Shown here piece after piece: positions 23,493-33,960 of a stretch of 43,331 nucleotides of DNA. This DNA is from Acidobacteriota bacterium (GTDB lineage Bacteria; Acidobacteriota; Thermoanaerobaculia; Multivoradales; Multivoraceae). Where the stretch lies: NCBI GenBank assembly GCA_003388555.1, contig QQVD01000064.1, positions 1-43,331 of the forward strand, in the 5' to 3' direction. Position 1 is the first letter of the stretch, and every line of letters starts with the position of its first letter. Below the pieces are notes generated by a model. It did no database searches, was not told the origin of the DNA, and saw nothing but the letters and a program-made list of their open reading frames with translations. The position numbers and the translations under genes were made by a program.

Positions 23493-26156
23493 ATGCTGGC
23501 CGGCCCCGAGCGACCGGTCGCCGCGACGCCTCGCCTTCGTGCGGCGGTCCGGCGACCCCTCCGGCGCACCCCGTGGCGCTGGCGTTCGGCCTGCGCCCGT
23601 CTGCTGACCATCGCCGCGCTCGCCGGCGGTCCGCCGGCGGCGCTCGGGGCGACGTCGCCGGGCGCTTCTGCCAACGCCGAGCCCCAGACGAGGCCGCTCG
23701 CGGCGCGCCACCAGCACTTCCTCGAGCAGACCCGGCTGCTCGCCTCCGAGACCGAGCACCAGGTCTTTCTCGAGCTCAGCGAGGACTACCGCAGGGACGC
23801 TTTCGTGCGCCAGTTCTGGCGCGTCCGCGACCCCCATCCCGAGACGGCCCGCAACGAGTTCCGGGAAGCCTGGGAGGACAGTCACGAGCTGGCGCGCCAG
23901 CGCTACCCGGACGCCGAGGACGGCCGTCACCAGCTGATGGCGGTGCACGGCGAGCCGCGCCGCACCCTGCGCATCAGCTGCGAGCTGCTGCGGCCGCTCG
24001 AGCTCTGGCACTACGGAGCGCGGCCGAAGGTGGCGGAGCTGTGGGCGGTGCTGATGCGCCAGGGCGGTCGCTACCGGCTGTGGTCGCCGTCGCAGGGGCT
24101 GTTCGCACTCGCCGCCGGTCGCCTGCCGCTCGACGCCAACGAAGCGGCGGAGGCGGTGGCGAGCGCCTGCTCGCGCGGCGACGAGATCCTCACCGCCCTG
24201 GCACTCTCCCCCGACTGGGACTCCGTCGGGCTCACCGACCACCTGCGCCCCGGCGACGACGAATGGGCGCTGGCTCTGCGCAGTCGCTCGCTGGAGACCG
24301 AAGAGGGCGCCGACACCACGACCCTCGAGCCGCGCATCGAGTACATCGGGCGTCACCAGAGCCGCACCGTGGTCAAGGCGAGGCTGGCGATCCCGCGCTC
24401 GTCGATCCAGCTCGACGATCGCGCCACCGGCGGCGGCGTGGCGCGGCTGCTGCTCGACGGCGAGGTGGTGCGTGGCGACGACCTCTTCGAGACCTTCCGC
24501 TACCGCTTCGACCTGCCACTCGGCGAAGGCGTCGAAGACGGCGGCGATGGCGGTGGCGGAGCGCCCGACGACATCGTGCCGGTGGCCATCGAGAGGCTGC
24601 TGCGTCCCGGTCGCTATCGGCTGCGCCTGCGCGTGGCCGACCGGCTCGGCGACCACGCCTTCATCGCCGACCAGGAGCTCGACGTGCCGCGCTGGCGTCG
24701 GCCCGAGCCGAAGGACGGCGGCGTCGCCGATCGCCCGGTCGCGGTCGCCGGCATCCGTGGCGCCGAGGAACCCGGCCCGCTCGCCCCCGACATCCCCGGT
24801 TCCGAGAGCGACCCGGCGGCCGACGAGCCGAGCGTCAGGCTGAGCGTGCCGCGCGACGAGCTGCTCACCGGCAGGGTGCGGGTCGAGGCGTTCAGCTCCG
24901 GACCGGGGATCGCAAGGGTCGGCTTCGACCTCGACGGCAGGCGGCTGCTGACCAAGGCGAGCCCGCCCTACAGCGTCGAGATCGACATCGGGCGGGCGCC
25001 ACGGCGGCGCGAGCTGCGGGCCTACGCACTGGACGAAGCCGGCGCCGAGCTGGCCGAGGACAGCATCGTGCTCAACGCCGGTCCGAACAGCTTCTCGATC
25101 CGGCTCGTCGAGCCCCGCCGCGGCAGTGCGCCACGTGGTTCGGTGCGCGCCGTCGCCGAGGTCGACGTGCCGCCGCTCGAGAAGCTCGACCGGGTCGAGT
25201 TCTTCCTCAACGAGGAGCGTCTGGCGACGCTCTACCAACCGCCCTTCGTGCAGCCGCTCGAGGTGCCCGGGGATCTCGATCTCAGCTTCGTGCGCGCCGT
25301 CGCGGTGCTCGACGGTGGCGGCTTCGCCGAGGACATGGTGTTCCTCAACGCGCCCGACGAGGTCGAGTACCTCGACGTCGACTTCGTGCAGCTGTACGTC
25401 TCGGCCAGCGATCGCCGTGGCCGCCCGGTCACCGACCTGGCGCCCGAGGAGATCTCGGTGCGCGAGGACGGTCAGGCAGTCACCCTGCGCCGGATCGAAC
25501 CGGTGCGCGACCTGCCGATCCACGCCTGCGTGCTGCTCGACACCTCGATCTCGATGCAGGATCGGTTGCGCGAGGCGAGCAGCGCGGCGCTCTACTTCTT
25601 CGAGCGCGTGCTCAGCGAACGCGACCGTGCCTGCCTGGTGACCTTCAGCGACCACCACGATCTCGCGGTCGGCTTCACCTCCAGCATGGAGGTGCTGTCC
25701 GGCGGCGTCAGCGGCCTGGTCGCGGAGGGAGAGACGGCCCTCTACGACAGTCTGATCCACACCCTGTACTACTTCGGCGGCATCCGCGGCAAGCGCGCCC
25801 TGGTGCTGCTCTCCGACGGCGACGACTCGACCTCGGAGTACGACTTCGAGGAGGCGCTCGAGTTCGCCCGCCGCTCGGGCGTCGCGATCTACACCATCGG
25901 ACTGGCGATCGACAACCGGCAGATGGACGTGCGCGCTCGCCTCAACCGGCTGGCCCGCGAGACCGGCGGCGAGAGCTACTTCATCCACGAGGCCACCGAG
26001 CTGCGCCGGCTCTACACCGAGATCGAGGAGGAGCTGCGCTCGCAGTACCTGCTGGCCTATCAGTCGCCGGGCCAGGGGGAGGGCTACCGCGAGATCGAGG
26101 TCGAGGTGGCGCGCAAGGGCGTCAAGGCCCGCACTCTCCGTGGGTACTACCCGTGA
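23493..26156 (+). CDS. Secreted VWA-domain protein with degenerate GWxTD domain
   Basis: An 887-residue exported protein with an Arg-rich N-terminus and a hydrophobic stretch near 36-52. Residues about 70-176 follow the GWxTD-domain pattern (FW at 108-109, RDP at 112-114, NE at 121-122, a GEP turn and a closing LWHYG), but the GW-x-TD motif itself is absent. Residues about 470-660 look like beta-sandwich repeats. A C-terminal von Willebrand A domain (about 660-880) has a complete metal site: D683-T-S-I-S687, Thr748 and D775-G-D. VWA plus GWxTD proteins are a common expansion in Acidobacteriota and related phyla; their ligands are not known. A metal-dependent adhesion role is an inference. The ribosome site is weak (AAGGAT). 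Confidence 0.85.
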   Translation: MLAGPERPVAATPRLRAAVRRPLRRTPWRWRSACARLLTIAALAGGPPAALGATSPGASANAEPQTRPLAARHQHFLEQTRLLASETEHQVFLELSEDYRRDAFVRQFWRVRDPHPETARNEFREAWEDSHELARQRYPDAEDGRHQLMAVHGEPRRTLRISCELLRPLELWHYGARPKVAELWAVLMRQGGRYRLWSPSQGLFALAAGRLPLDANEAAEAVASACSRGDEILTALALSPDWDSVGLTDHLRPGDDEWALALRSRSLETEEGADTTTLEPRIEYIGRHQSRTVVKARLAIPRSSIQLDDRATGGGVARLLLDGEVVRGDDLFETFRYRFDLPLGEGVEDGGDGGGGAPDDIVPVAIERLLRPGRYRLRLRVADRLGDHAFIADQELDVPRWRRPEPKDGGVADRPVAVAGIRGAEEPGPLAPDIPGSESDPAADEPSVRLSVPRDELLTGRVRVEAFSSGPGIARVGFDLDGRRLLTKASPPYSVEIDIGRAPRRRELRAYALDEAGAELAEDSIVLNAGPNSFSIRLVEPRRGSAPRGSVRAVAEVDVPPLEKLDRVEFFLNEERLATLYQPPFVQPLEVPGDLDLSFVRAVAVLDGGGFAEDMVFLNAPDEVEYLDVDFVQLYVSASDRRGRPVTDLAPEEISVREDGQAVTLRRIEPVRDLPIHACVLLDTSISMQDRLREASSAALYFFERVLSERDRACLVTFSDHHDLAVGFTSSMEVLSGGVSGLVAEGETALYDSLIHTLYYFGGIRGKRALVLLSDGDDSTSEYDFEEALEFARRSGVAIYTIGLAIDNRQMDVRARLNRLARETGGESYFIHEATELRRLYTEIEEELRSQYLLAYQSPGQGEGYREIEVEVARKGVKARTLRGYYP

Positions 26157-26204
26157 GGCGCGCCGCGCCTCGGGATCCAGTGGCGGAGTGAAGGGCGTGG
26201 AGTC

Positions 26205-26849
26205 GTGAGAGGGGTTCCCCGTCTGGTGCTGGCGAGCGCCTCGCCGCGGCGGCGCGAGCTGCTCGAGATGCTGGCGCTCGACTTCGTCGTGCGCCCCGCC
26301 GACCTCGACGAGACGAGGCGGCGAGGCGAGGCGGCCGAGGCCTACGTGTCGCGCCTGGCGCGGGCCAAGGCGGCCCACCGCGTCGCCGCCGGCGAGTGCG
26401 TGCTGGCGGCCGACACCTCGGTGGTGCTCGGCGAGGAGATCCTCGGCAAGCCCAGGGATCGGGCCGAGGCCGAGACGATGGTGGGGCGCCTCGCGGGCCG
26501 CACCCACCGGGTGCTGACGGCGGTCGCCGTGGCGCACCAGCCGGCGCCCGGACGCGGCGGCGTCGCTCCGGAGCGGCAGGCGGCAGACGAGGTGGCCACC
26601 ACCGAGGTCACCTTCTGCACCATGACTCGACGCGAGATCTCCTGGTACGCCGGCACCGGCGAGGGTCTCGACAAGGCGGGGGCGTACGCGGTGCAGGGCA
26701 TCGGGGCGTTGTTCGTCGAGCGCCTGGTCGGCAACTACACCAACGTCGTCGGCCTGCCGCTGCCGGTTCTCGCCCGCTGCCTACGCCGCATCGGCCTCGA
26801 TCTGCTGACGTGGAGACACCCGGCGGTGGCGGTCGGAGCCGAACGCTAG
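26205..26849 (+). CDS. maf: Maf-type nucleoside triphosphate pyrophosphatase
   Basis: A 214-residue Maf protein that hydrolyses non-canonical or excess nucleotides (dTTP/UTP or modified bases) to the monophosphate. LASASPRRRELL starts the protein, followed by the metal site ADTSVVL and the KP pair (LGKPRDRAEAE). VTFCTMTRREISWYAGTGEGLDKAGAYAVQG and NYTNVVGLPL are the other Maf signatures. The pattern is closer to the YhdE-like subgroup than to YceF. The start is the GTG at 26205, with GGAG close upstream. A 19-residue loop (PAPGRGGVAPERQ...) lengthens it slightly. It is 48 bp after the VWA gene. Confidence 0.93.
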   Translation: MRGVPRLVLASASPRRRELLEMLALDFVVRPADLDETRRRGEAAEAYVSRLARAKAAHRVAAGECVLAADTSVVLGEEILGKPRDRAEAETMVGRLAGRTHRVLTAVAVAHQPAPGRGGVAPERQAADEVATTEVTFCTMTRREISWYAGTGEGLDKAGAYAVQGIGALFVERLVGNYTNVVGLPLPVLARCLRRIGLDLLTWRHPAVAVGAER

Positions 26850-27099
26850 GAGCTCGCGGTAGGGGCTCCGCCGAGCGCGAGGCTCGACTTCCCGGTGATA
26901 GCCTTCCGCCGGCTCCGCCGCCGGGCCTCTCCCGCGCGCCGCATGTTCGAGGCGCGCCGACGCAGCCCGTCGCGAGGGGGCCCCGAGCCGTGCGGAGCGG
27001 ACGCGCGAGGCGCGCACCCGACCGCAGGGCAGGGTGCCTGCCGACTCCGCGGATCCCCGGCAGCGTCGGTCTGCCATCTTCCACTGACAGGGGCCGACT

Positions 27100-27780
27100 G
27101 TGTCCTCACCTACATCAGATTCCGCCGCGACCTCCGCTGCGCCCACCATCCCTTCGATCGCCGAGGTCGCCGCCACCGTGGCCAGCCATCCGGTGATGGC
27201 CGTGGTACGCACCGGTACGACCGAAGAGGCGAGGTCGCAGTGTGAGCAGTTCCTCGCCGCCGGCATCCGCCTGCTCGAGATCACCTTTTCTGTGCCCGAC
27301 GCCGTCGAGCTCACCCGCGAGATGCTCCGCGAGGCGCCGCCCGAGGTGCACGTCGGCATGGGCACGGTGACCGACGCCGCCCGGGCCGAGCAGGCCGTCG
27401 CCGTCGGCGCCGCCTTCGTCGTCAGCCCCAACTGTTCGCCGGACGTCGCCCGTATCGCGCGCGGCGCGAGCCGCTACCTGGTCCTCGGCAGCCTGACACC
27501 GACCGAGATCGTGCATGCCCGCGAGCTCGGCGCCGACCTGGTCAAGGTCTATCCGCTGCCACCGGTCGGTGGGCCGCGCTACCTCGCCACCGTGCGGGGA
27601 CCCCTCTCCGACATCCCGATGCTCGCCGGCGGCGGCTTCGGCATCGAGGAGATCCCCGAGTACCGTGAAGCCGGCGCGATCGCGTTCGGCATCGGCGCAC
27701 CGCTGGTTGGCGAGGACGCCGACGCGACGCGTCGCCGGGTGCAGAGGGCGCTGGCGCTGGCCCGCGGAGGGGAGGCGTGA
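27100..27780 (+). CDS. KDPG/KHG-type 2-keto-3-deoxy aldolase
   Basis: A 226-residue class I aldolase of the KDPG/KHG (Eda) family, which cleaves 2-keto-3-deoxy-6-phosphogluconate to pyruvate and glyceraldehyde-3-phosphate. It has the Schiff-base lysine (Lys149 in DLVKVYP), the catalytic glutamate (Glu60 in LLEITFS), VGMGTV, FVVSPNCSPDV and AGGGF. E. coli Eda has FKFFPA where this has VKVYPL, and the Arg of the usual EVTLRT segment is Ser here, so a different phosphorylated or unphosphorylated keto-sugar acid is possible. The start is the GTG at 27100; the first 20 residues are a low-complexity extension. Its stop overlaps the start of the next gene (GTGA), so the two are coupled. Confidence 0.88.
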   Translation: MSSPTSDSAATSAAPTIPSIAEVAATVASHPVMAVVRTGTTEEARSQCEQFLAAGIRLLEITFSVPDAVELTREMLREAPPEVHVGMGTVTDAARAEQAVAVGAAFVVSPNCSPDVARIARGASRYLVLGSLTPTEIVHARELGADLVKVYPLPPVGGPRYLATVRGPLSDIPMLAGGGFGIEEIPEYREAGAIAFGIGAPLVGEDADATRRRVQRALALARGGEA

Positions 27781-28250
27781 GCGGCCCGGGGGTCACCGAG
27801 ACCACCTCGGGCGGCGGGCGCTCGGGCGGTGCCGGCGGATCGATCCGCAGCGAGCAGTGGCTGTTCGACCACCCGCCGGAGATCTTCGCCACCGATTCGC
27901 ACGGCAGCTTCGTGCTTCCCCTCGAACGCGGTGGCAAAGGGCTGATCGACACCTCGGCGTACGACGAGATGCGGGCCCTGGTCTCGATCTGGCATCCGTC
28001 GGAGAAGCACAGCATCGATCTCGACCGCGCCTACGTCGAGCTGCGCCTGGCGCTCGATCCCGAAGATCCGCACTGGGTGAAGGTGGCGGAGGTCGAGCCG
28101 GTGGTGCCACCGTCGAACCCCGGAGAGAGCTTCGACGGCTGGATCGTGCTGCCGGTGCTCGGCGCCCAGGCTCAGCTGCGGCTGTGCGGCACCGGCTTCG
28201 AGCCGCGTTCGCGGTTGCAGGTCCGCGCCAGCCTCTACCTCGTCGGCTGA
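27777..28250 (+). CDS. Conserved-looking protein of unknown function coupled to the aldolase
   Basis: A 157-residue protein I do not recognise. The first 25 residues are Gly/Ser-rich. The rest is compact and beta-rich, with segments DTSAYDEMRALVSIW, RAYVELRLAL and SFDGWIVLPVLGAQAQLRLCGTGFE. It has no signal peptide or membrane span. It starts with GTG overlapping the aldolase stop by four bases (GTGA), which implies translational coupling and related function, and codon use is normal for the window. A small carbohydrate- or ligand-binding protein would fit, but nothing proves it. Confidence 0.75.
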   Translation: MSGPGVTETTSGGGRSGGAGGSIRSEQWLFDHPPEIFATDSHGSFVLPLERGGKGLIDTSAYDEMRALVSIWHPSEKHSIDLDRAYVELRLALDPEDPHWVKVAEVEPVVPPSNPGESFDGWIVLPVLGAQAQLRLCGTGFEPRSRLQVRASLYLVG

Positions 28251-28357
28251 GCCGCTCCGTGGCGGCTGCCCGCGGCTGACGCCGCCGGCAGCCCCGTTCC
28301 AGAACCCACGTCCCCTTCGCGAGCCACGACCCGACCGCGGCCGACCCGAGGTCCCCG

Positions 28358-29605
28358 ATGCTAGATCGCCTCTCGCTGCTCCGCTCACTGGCCCGACCCG
28401 CCGACACCAGGATCGTCCTGCTGGTGCTCGACGGTCTGGGCGACCTGCGTGATGCGGCGAATCCGCGCACGCCGCTGCAGGCCGCGCGCACGCCCAATCT
28501 CGACGGTCTGACGCGGCGCGGCGCGCTCGGCCGGTTGGTTCCGGCGGGCACGGGAATCACTCCTGGCAGCGGGCCCGGGCACCTGGCGCTCTTCGGCTAC
28601 GACCCGCTGGCGCCGGGACACGACATCGGGCGCGGCGTGCTCGAGGCTCTCGGTCTCGGACTCGAGGTGGCGCCCGGCTGGATCGCCGCCCGCGGCAACT
28701 TCGCGACCCTGGCGGAGGACGGCACGATCGCCGATCGCCGCGCCGGCCGCATCCCCACCGCCGAAGGCGAGCGGCTGGTCGCGGCCTGGAACGAGCTGCT
28801 GCAGGAGGAGGCGACCGAGGGTCTCGAGATCCGGCTGCACGCCGGCGAGGGCTACCGCTTCGTGCTGCTGGCGCGCGACGCGAGCGGATCGGCCCCGCTC
28901 TCCTCCGACCTCGCCGACACCGATCCCCAGCGCACCGGAGTGCCGCCGCGCCGCCTCGAAGCCGCCGACGAGGGAGACGACGCCGCGCGGCGCACCGCCG
29001 CCCGCCTGCAACCCGTCGTCGATCGGCTCGGCGCCGCCCTCACCGGGGAGGAACGGGCGAGCGGCTTCACCCTGAGGGGCTTCTCCCGCATGCCCGACCT
29101 GCCCGGTTTCGGCGACCTCTACGGTCTGCGCGCCGGCGCCTTCGCCGGCTATCCGCTGTACCGCGGCGTCGCCTCGGCGTGCGGCATGTCGGTGCACGAA
29201 TGCGGCAAGCGCATCGCCGACCTGCTCGACGTCGTCGAACGGGAGTGGAACACACACGACTTCTTCTTCCTGCACGTCAAGCAGACGGATCAGGCCGGCG
29301 AGGACGGCGATCACGCCACCAAGCTGGCGGTGATCGAGGAGGTCGACGCGCAGCTGCCGCGGCTGCTCGAGCTGGCGCCCGACGTGGTGGCGGTGACCGG
29401 CGACCACTCGACGCCGGCGCCGATGCGCGCCCACAGCTGGCATCCGGTCCCTCTCCTGCTGCAAGGCCCGCTGTGCGACGTCGACGACTGCGACGCCTTC
29501 GACGAGGTACAGTGCGCCCGCGGCACTCTCGGCACCCTGCCGGCGGCCGAGCTGATGGGCCTGCTGCTGGCCAACGCCGGCAGGCTGAAGAAGTTCGGCG
29601 CCTGA
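28358..29605 (+). CDS. apgM: Archaeal-type cofactor-independent phosphoglycerate mutase
   Basis: A 415-residue phosphoglycerate mutase of the archaeal type (aPGAM), which interconverts 3- and 2-phosphoglycerate in glycolysis. Asp25 in LVLDGLGD is a metal ligand. The catalytic Ser71 is in PGSGPGHLALFGYDP. RGNFATL, the insert-domain segment GEGYRFVLL, HVKQTDQAGEDGD and VTGDHSTPAPMRAHSWHPVPL carry the remaining metal and phosphate residues of the alkaline-phosphatase-like fold. It resembles aPGAM/ThrH-like sequences found in Archaea and scattered bacteria rather than GpmI. The gene is the last of the plus-strand block and converges with the DUF1501 gene. Confidence 0.92.
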   Translation: MLDRLSLLRSLARPADTRIVLLVLDGLGDLRDAANPRTPLQAARTPNLDGLTRRGALGRLVPAGTGITPGSGPGHLALFGYDPLAPGHDIGRGVLEALGLGLEVAPGWIAARGNFATLAEDGTIADRRAGRIPTAEGERLVAAWNELLQEEATEGLEIRLHAGEGYRFVLLARDASGSAPLSSDLADTDPQRTGVPPRRLEAADEGDDAARRTAARLQPVVDRLGAALTGEERASGFTLRGFSRMPDLPGFGDLYGLRAGAFAGYPLYRGVASACGMSVHECGKRIADLLDVVEREWNTHDFFFLHVKQTDQAGEDGDHATKLAVIEEVDAQLPRLLELAPDVVAVTGDHSTPAPMRAHSWHPVPLLLQGPLCDVDDCDAFDEVQCARGTLGTLPAAELMGLLLANAGRLKKFGA

Positions 29606-29635
29606 GCCCGCCCGAGGAGGCGGCGAGAGGGCGGC

Positions 29636-29656
29636 GACGCCAACGACACGGGCGTC
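29636..29656. terminator. Short hairpin between convergent apgM and DUF1501 genes
   Basis: GACGCC and GGCGTC pair around a nine-base loop in the 68-bp convergent gap. The stem is only 6 bp and no T run follows. Confidence 0.25.
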
Positions 29657-29673
29657 ACCGGTGCTGCCGGCGC

Positions 29674-31008
29674 TCAGCCCCAGAGCACGTCGGCCGGGGC
29701 GCCGTACCAGCCGGGGAAGAGGAACTCGTCGTCGCGCACGCCGAAGACCTTGTCGGCAACGTCGCAGAGCACGGCGCGGAAGTCCGTCGTCACCGGCAGA
29801 TCGCGGCCGGCGAACAGCTCCTCGGGGCGCAGCTCGGGCAGGCTGCCGTGCACCCGGGCACCGTGCACGTTGCGCCCGAGCAGGAAGAGGCAGGAGCCGT
29901 GGCCGTGGTCGGTGCCGCCGGTGCCGTTCTCGGCCACGGTGCGGCCGAACTCGGTCATGGTCAGCACGGTGACGCGGTCGGCGAGGTCTCCGAGGTCCTC
30001 CCAGAAGGCCGCCAGCGACGCTGCGAGATCGCCGGCGCGAACGGCGAACGACCCCTGCTCGCGACCCTGCCGGATGTGGGTGTCCCAGCCTCCCGACTCG
30101 GCGAAGCCGATCCGCAGCCCGACCCCCTGGCGCAGCAGGAAGGCGATCTGCATCAGGCTCTGGGCGAGCGGAGACTTCGGGTAGCGGGCGGCACGGGCCG
30201 ACCGGTAGGCGGCCACCTCCTCGCTGCCGAGCAGGCGCAGCGAGTCGAAGAGCTCGGCTCCCCGGCTGCGCAGCAGTCCGTCGGGGCTGTCGCGGTAGAG
30301 CGCCTCGAGCGCCGCGCCGCCGGCCGCCGGCCGCGCCAGCTGGAAGCGCTGCAGGTCGGGTATCGCCAGCGCCGGCGCCGGCCCCTGCAGCGAGCGCGGC
30401 GCCATGCCGGTGAGCGAGACGGCGCCGAAGAGGGCCCGGTCGGCGCCGTTCGATCGCGCCAGGCGGTTGAGCCATCCGTCCTCGACTCCCTTGCGTCCAG
30501 GCGTCGCGGTCTCCATGAAGTCCTGGGCGTCGAAGTGCGAACGCGTCGGATGCGGCGATCCGCAGCCGTGCACCACCGCCATCTCGCCCCGCTGCCAGAT
30601 CGGCAGCAGCGGCGCCAGCGCCGGGTGCAGGGCGAATCCGTTGCCGAGGTCGAGCGGCGGCAGCTCACCGCGCCCCGGCGTCAGCAGCAGCGACGGTCGC
30701 GCGGCGCGCAGGAAGGAGTCGCCGAGCGGCTGTACAGCCATGAGCCCGTCCATCGCGCCGCGTAGGAAGACGACCACCAGAGCGCGGTCGGTGGCGTTGC
30801 GCGCGGTGCTGGCGCCGGCCATGCGTCCGAGGAAGCCGGCGCCGGTACCGATCCCGAAGAGTGTCAGCCCGGCGCCCTGAAGCAGGACCCGCCGGGTGGT
30901 CGAGGGAGCCGGTTCGTGGACCTCGCCGAGAGCTCGCCCGTCCGGCGCCTCGCCGCCACCCGGCGGTACGGCGTCGGGGCGAGCAGAGGATGAGCGCTGT
31001 CTAGACAC
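29674..31008 (-). CDS. DUF1501 family protein, probably Tat-exported
   Basis: A 444-residue DUF1501 protein (alkaline-phosphatase-superfamily-like, function unknown). The N-terminus has a twin-arginine signal: TTRRVLLQGAGLTLFGIG, with Arg39-Arg40 and a hydrophobic run. Family segments are ALVVVFLRGAMDGL, the GCGSPHPTRSHFDAQDFME loop, SGGWDTH, TMTEFGRTVAENGTGGTDHGHG and the LPVTTDFRAVLCDV segment near the end. It starts with GTG, seven bases after the stop of the DUF1800 gene, its usual partner. The two are very likely one operon acting outside the cytoplasm. No substrate is established for the pair. Confidence 0.92.
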   Translation of the reverse strand: MSRQRSSSARPDAVPPGGGEAPDGRALGEVHEPAPSTTRRVLLQGAGLTLFGIGTGAGFLGRMAGASTARNATDRALVVVFLRGAMDGLMAVQPLGDSFLRAARPSLLLTPGRGELPPLDLGNGFALHPALAPLLPIWQRGEMAVVHGCGSPHPTRSHFDAQDFMETATPGRKGVEDGWLNRLARSNGADRALFGAVSLTGMAPRSLQGPAPALAIPDLQRFQLARPAAGGAALEALYRDSPDGLLRSRGAELFDSLRLLGSEEVAAYRSARAARYPKSPLAQSLMQIAFLLRQGVGLRIGFAESGGWDTHIRQGREQGSFAVRAGDLAASLAAFWEDLGDLADRVTVLTMTEFGRTVAENGTGGTDHGHGSCLFLLGRNVHGARVHGSLPELRPEELFAGRDLPVTTDFRAVLCDVADKVFGVRDDEFLFPGWYGAPADVLWG

Positions 31009-31015
31009 GGCGCCG

Positions 31016-32887
<1,872 letters not shown>

Positions 32888-33183
32888 CTGCGGCGCCGAC
32901 CGCCCGGGTCCAGAGCGCCTGCCCTCAGGGCCGCGCCGGACGAGCTCGCGCCCCCTCGGTCCCTGCGGGTGTGGCGTCGCGAGCGCCAACGAGGCGCTGC
33001 CGCCACCGCGCCAGCCGGCGGCGCTTTCGCAGGACGGATCGCGGCGCCGCGGCCATCGACGCCACTCCGGGTCGAAGCGCTCTGGGCCCTCGCCGCCTCG
33101 CACGGCCCCGGCTCGCCGCGGTGGGCGCGGGCCACGGGCCCGCCGGCCGGCGACGCGCAGCGAGCGGCGCAGCGCCCGTGGGC

Positions 33184-33714
33184 TCAGCGGAAGCCGCGCC
33201 GCAGCTCCTGACGGAACTTCTTGTAGGTCTCTTCGTCGTGCAGACAGACGATCACCGTCTCCAGCTTGGTGCCACCCTGCAGGTAGCGGTGCACCTCGGT
33301 GAGCAGGATCCTGGCGCAGCGGGCCAGGGGGAAGCCATAGGCACCGGCGGAGATCGCCGGGATGGCGATCGACTTGAGGCCGTTGCGGTCGGCGAGCGCC
33401 AGGGACGAGCGCACCGCGGAGGCGAGCTTGCGATCCTCGTCGCCCTCGCCCTTCTTCGGACCGACGGCGTGGATCACCTGCTTGTGGGGCAGGTTGCCGG
33501 CTCCGGTCATCACCGCGGTGCCCACCGCGGCGCCCCCGATCCGCTCGCACTCCTCCTGGATGCTCTTGCCGCCCTTCTTCAGGATGGCCTTCGAGACGCC
33601 GCCGCCGCCCATCTTCAGATCCGGATTCGACGGATTGACGATGGCCTCGACGTCCATCTCGGTGATATCGCCCTCGACCAGGTCGAGCAGCGTGTCATTC
33701 ATCTTGACCGCCAA
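33184..33714 (-). CDS. Macro-domain protein (ADP-ribose/O-acetyl-ADP-ribose hydrolase type)
   Basis: A 176-residue single macro domain. It has VEGDITEMDVEAIVNPSN, then the GGGGVSKAILKKGG loop (phosphate/ribose binding), GTAVMTGAGNLPHKQVIHAVGP, and the IPAISAGAYGFPL strand-turn typical of MacroD/YmdB-like hydrolases. Such enzymes remove or deacetylate ADP-ribose derivatives. The start is TTG at 33714: AAGGAGAGG stands six bases before it, whereas the ATG at 33702 would be 18 bases away. It is probably a single gene on the minus strand with its own promoter region upstream. No ADP-ribosyltransferase is next to it. Confidence 0.9.
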   Translation of the reverse strand: MAVKMNDTLLDLVEGDITEMDVEAIVNPSNPDLKMGGGGVSKAILKKGGKSIQEECERIGGAAVGTAVMTGAGNLPHKQVIHAVGPKKGEGDEDRKLASAVRSSLALADRNGLKSIAIPAISAGAYGFPLARCARILLTEVHRYLQGGTKLETVIVCLHDEETYKKFRQELRRGFR

Positions 33715-33783
33715 CTTGATCCTCTCCTTACCGCCCTAGATGGCTGAGATCCCTCGTTCAGATTGCGGCGACAATGAACTGTC

Positions 33784-33811
33784 ATTTTATCTCAACGGCC
33801 CGCAAAGGGCC
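33784..33811 (-). promoter_or_regulatory. AT-rich promoter-like region upstream of the macro-domain gene
   Basis: The 246-bp spacer between the E1 stop and the macro gene has an unusually AT-rich stretch with TAAAAT on the minus strand (33789-33784), a possible -10. Just upstream lies a perfect hairpin, GGCCC-loop-GGGCC (33797-33811), which may end the E1 transcript. Both are pattern calls only. Confidence 0.35.
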
Positions 33812-33960
33812 ACGGGACGCGCGGTAGCGGCGTTCACACCACTCGCTCGTGGTGCCTCCCTGCACCCTCGCGTCACCTCGTTCGCTGCCGCCGCGCCGAC
33901 CCGCGGCCGGCCTCGACGCGGGCTCGACACCGGAGACCGTGCGACGCCGAACGGTGGGAA

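Noticed and set aside
23484-26537. Long open frame of about 1017 codons on the minus strand opposite the VWA and maf genes
   Set aside because: It is antisense to clear protein-coding genes, is low in motif content, and arises because G/C third positions on the plus strand suppress stop codons on the other strand.
26850-27099. Riboswitch or small RNA in the maf-aldolase gap
   Set aside because: There is a possible extended -10 (TGATAGCCT at 26896-26904) and a short hairpin (27028-27042), but no conserved RNA architecture or T run that I can defend.
32888-33550. Upstream extension of the DUF1800 gene
   Set aside because: It overlaps the macro-domain gene and would bury the signal peptide that begins at 32887.
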